Shown here: one piece after another, positions 62,781-64,000 of the stretch
Position numbering within the stretch: the first letter of the stretch is position 1
Layout of the letters: each line of letters starts with the position of its first letter
NCBI GenBank assembly: GCA_017744715.1
Contig: JAGIAT010000006.1
Coordinates: 277,670 to 341,669, forward strand
Source of the DNA: Niabella sp.
GTDB taxonomy: Bacteria > Bacteroidota > Bacteroidia > Chitinophagales > Chitinophagaceae
Length of the DNA stretch: 64,000 bases
Direction of reading: 5' to 3'
The notes under the pieces: model-generated
The model's input: the letters and a program-made list of their open reading frames with translations, nothing else
Databases searched by the model: none
Told to the model about the DNA's origin: nothing
Made by a program: the position numbers and the translations under genes

Positions 62781-62888
62781 GTGTCCAATAAAACCGTGTC
62801 AGTTTTACGATGACACAAAACGCGTTGACACAAATTTGTGTCATCTAAAATAGTGTCAGTAGAAAAATAACACACCGGGGGTGGACAC
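62781..62888. mobile_element. Mirror-symmetric array of eight GTGTCA-type sites at 15-bp steps
   Basis: Sites: GTGTCC 62781, GTGTCA 62796, TGACAC 62811, TGACAC 62826, GTGTCA 62838, GTGTCA 62853, TAACAC 62868, GGACAC 62883. Each half has 15-bp steps and the two halves are mirror images about 62834.5; the centre TGACACAAATTTGTGTCA (62826-62843) is a perfect 18-bp palindrome. It replaces the body of a GH2 gene exactly where coding similarity stops. Multiple phased end repeats are typical of the ends of IS21-, Mu- or Tn7-type elements, so it may be two joined ends or a 108-bp MITE. The family is not proven; a regulatory array is the alternative. Confidence 0.55.
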
Positions 62889-62898
62889 AGGTCGTCTT

Positions 62899-63867
62899 CG
62901 CTGCAGATCGCGGTTTTTTTTTAACGCAACGGGCGCTAGGGTTTCGCAATGCTCGCTATGGGCAGCGATATAAGTGTTGGCTGTATAGCCATTGCGGCTT
63001 TAGCGGATTCTCTGCGCACATTGCGTTTAAATCATTGAGCGGTGTAAACGCTGCAGATTGCGTTTTTTTTAACGCAACGGGCGCAAGGATTTCGCAATGT
63101 TCGCTATGGGCAGCGATATAAGTGTTAGCCGTATTGCCATTGCGGCCTTAGCGGATTCTTTGCGCGCATTGCGTTTAAATCATTGAGGGGTGTAAACGCT
63201 GCAGATCGCTTTTTTTTTAACGCAACGGACGCTAGGGTTTCGCAATGTTCGCTATGGGCAGCGATATAGGTGTTAGCCGTATTGCCATTGCGGCCTTAGC
63301 GGATTCTTTGCGAGCATTGCGTTTAAATCATTGAGGGGTGTAAACGCTGCAGATTGCGTTTTTTTTTAACGTAACGGACGCAAGGGTTTCGCAATGTTCG
63401 CCAGGCGCAGCGATATAAGTGGCCGTATAGCCATTGCGGCCCTGGCGGATTCTTTGCGGCCTTTGCGTTTAAGCTTTTTACTACAGAAGGGCGAAGGGGG
63501 ATTTAATGATATGATGATCCTGTTCTTCACCGCTCGCGGATCTGTTTTTTTAACGCAACGGGCGCAAGGGTTTCGCAACGTTCGCCATGCACAGTGGTAT
63601 AAGTGTTAGTCGTATAGCCATTGCGGCCTTAGCGGATTCTTTGCGCACATTGCGTTTAAGCTTTTACAAGGGCGAAGGAGGAATTTAATGATAGGATGAT
63701 CTGTTCTCTCATTGAGCGGTGTAAATCCTACAGATCGTGGTTTTTTTTAACGCAACGGGCGCAAGGGTTTCGCAATGTTCGCTATGGGCAGCGATATAGG
63801 TGTTAGCCGTATTGCCATTGCGGCCCTGGCGGATTCTTTGCGGCCTTTGCGTTTAAACTTTTACAAA
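62899..63867. repeat. Six tandem copies of a hairpin-forming repeat (148-190 bp each)
   Basis: Units start at about 62899, 63049, 63197, 63345, 63531 and 63723. The first three periods are 150, 148 and 148 bp; units 4 and 5 carry extra sequence (CAGAAGGGCGAAGGGGGATT and ACAAGGGCGAAGGAGGAATT types). Each unit holds a left arm like TTAACGCAACGGGCGCTAGG (62921-62940) and a right arm like CTCTGCGCACATTGCGTTTA (63010-63029) that are near-complementary, so every unit can fold into one long hairpin. Between the arms TTTCGCAATGTTCGCTATGG and GCCATTGCGGCCTTAGCGG are kept. Fragments of this CGCAA/TTGCG type are found between genes of many Bacteroidota; six in tandem is unusual. Confidence 0.85.
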
Positions 63868-63891
63868 GGCTGCAATGCGGACACCTTGTTG

Positions 63892-64000
63892 TTATTTTCT
63901 CTCGATCAACCTTTCCAGCTTCTCAATCATTTCCTTTTGCTGTTTCAGCATGCGCTCATACAGCTCAATCATTTTATCAATAGGATTGAAGGAAGGCTGA
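63892..64000 (-). CDS. C-terminal end of an unidentified protein (continues beyond window)
   Basis: The minus-strand frame reads from the window edge to TAA at 63894-63892: NPIDKMIELYERMLKQQKEM, then IEKLERLIERK. A charged, heptad-like helix with repeated Glu/Lys; such tails are common at the C-terminus of short XRE-type helix-turn-helix proteins of Bacteroidota, but only 36 residues are visible, so the identity is a guess. The gene end lies 25 bp past the repeat array. Confidence 0.6.
   Translation of the reverse strand, partial: QPSFNPIDKMIELYERMLKQQKEMIEKLERLIERK

Noticed and set aside
62899..63867. CRISPR array
   Set aside because: Units are 148-190 bp with conserved 'spacers', not short repeats with unique spacers, and no cas genes are present.

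Overview
The window reads as the chromosome of a free-living, glycan-degrading Bacteroidota, most likely a member of the Chitinophagaceae (inference). The evidence is two SusC/SusD pairs, an ECF sigma/FecR module in front of an STN-bearing SusC, many signal-peptide or lipobox-bearing glycosidases, promoters with the Bacteroidota -7 box TAnnTTTG, and starts without Shine-Dalgarno sequences. I found no rRNA, tRNA, CRISPR array or phage genes.

Layout. (1) 1-11613, plus strand: exo-glycosidases in the order GH95 (5' end cut off by the window), GH29, GH20, GH43, GH20 with a lectin-like tail, and GH2. (2) 11614-12731: a 96-bp tandem duplication, a minus-strand HEAGH protein, and non-coding DNA. (3) 12732-26906, plus strand: ECF sigma, FecR, SusC, SusD, two SusE/F-position lipoproteins, a tandem DUF1080 protein, GH29 and GH97. 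This is a classical sigma/anti-sigma controlled polysaccharide utilisation locus (PUL). (4) 40677 down to 27044, minus strand: a second PUL with SusC, SusD, an HExxH lipoprotein, GH27, a six-hairpin glycosidase, a GntR-type sugar-sensing regulator, another six-hairpin glycosidase and a sodium/solute symporter. (5) 40947-46642, plus strand and divergent from that SusC: an AraC regulator and a four-gene trans-4-hydroxyproline catabolic operon (deaminase, 2-oxoglutarate-semialdehyde dehydrogenase, 2-epimerase, D-hydroxyproline oxidase). (6) 46748-53124: housekeeping and stress genes, namely a FAD/Rieske oxidoreductase, an ArsR-AHSA1-hydrolase operon, DoxX-like and other membrane proteins, and a RibD-C reductase. 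(7) 53782-58381: a large HPII-type catalase with a strong terminator, and an orphan sensor kinase. (8) 58785-64000: a GH127-type beta-L-arabinofuranosidase, a GH10 xylanase, a GH2 remnant cut by a mirror-symmetric repeat array, six tandem copies of a hairpin repeat, and the C-terminus of a further gene.

How the genes could work together. Both PULs import oligosaccharides through SusCD and trim them with exo-glycosidases. The most interesting combination is a SusCD/HExxH-lipoprotein/GH27 locus head-to-head with hydroxyproline catabolism, in a window that also holds GH127, GH43, GH2 and alpha-fucosidases. Together they could strip and consume plant hydroxyproline-rich glycoproteins (extensins, arabinogalactan proteins), using both glycan and hydroxyproline. 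That link is my inference. The individual hydroxyproline pathway assignments are well supported.
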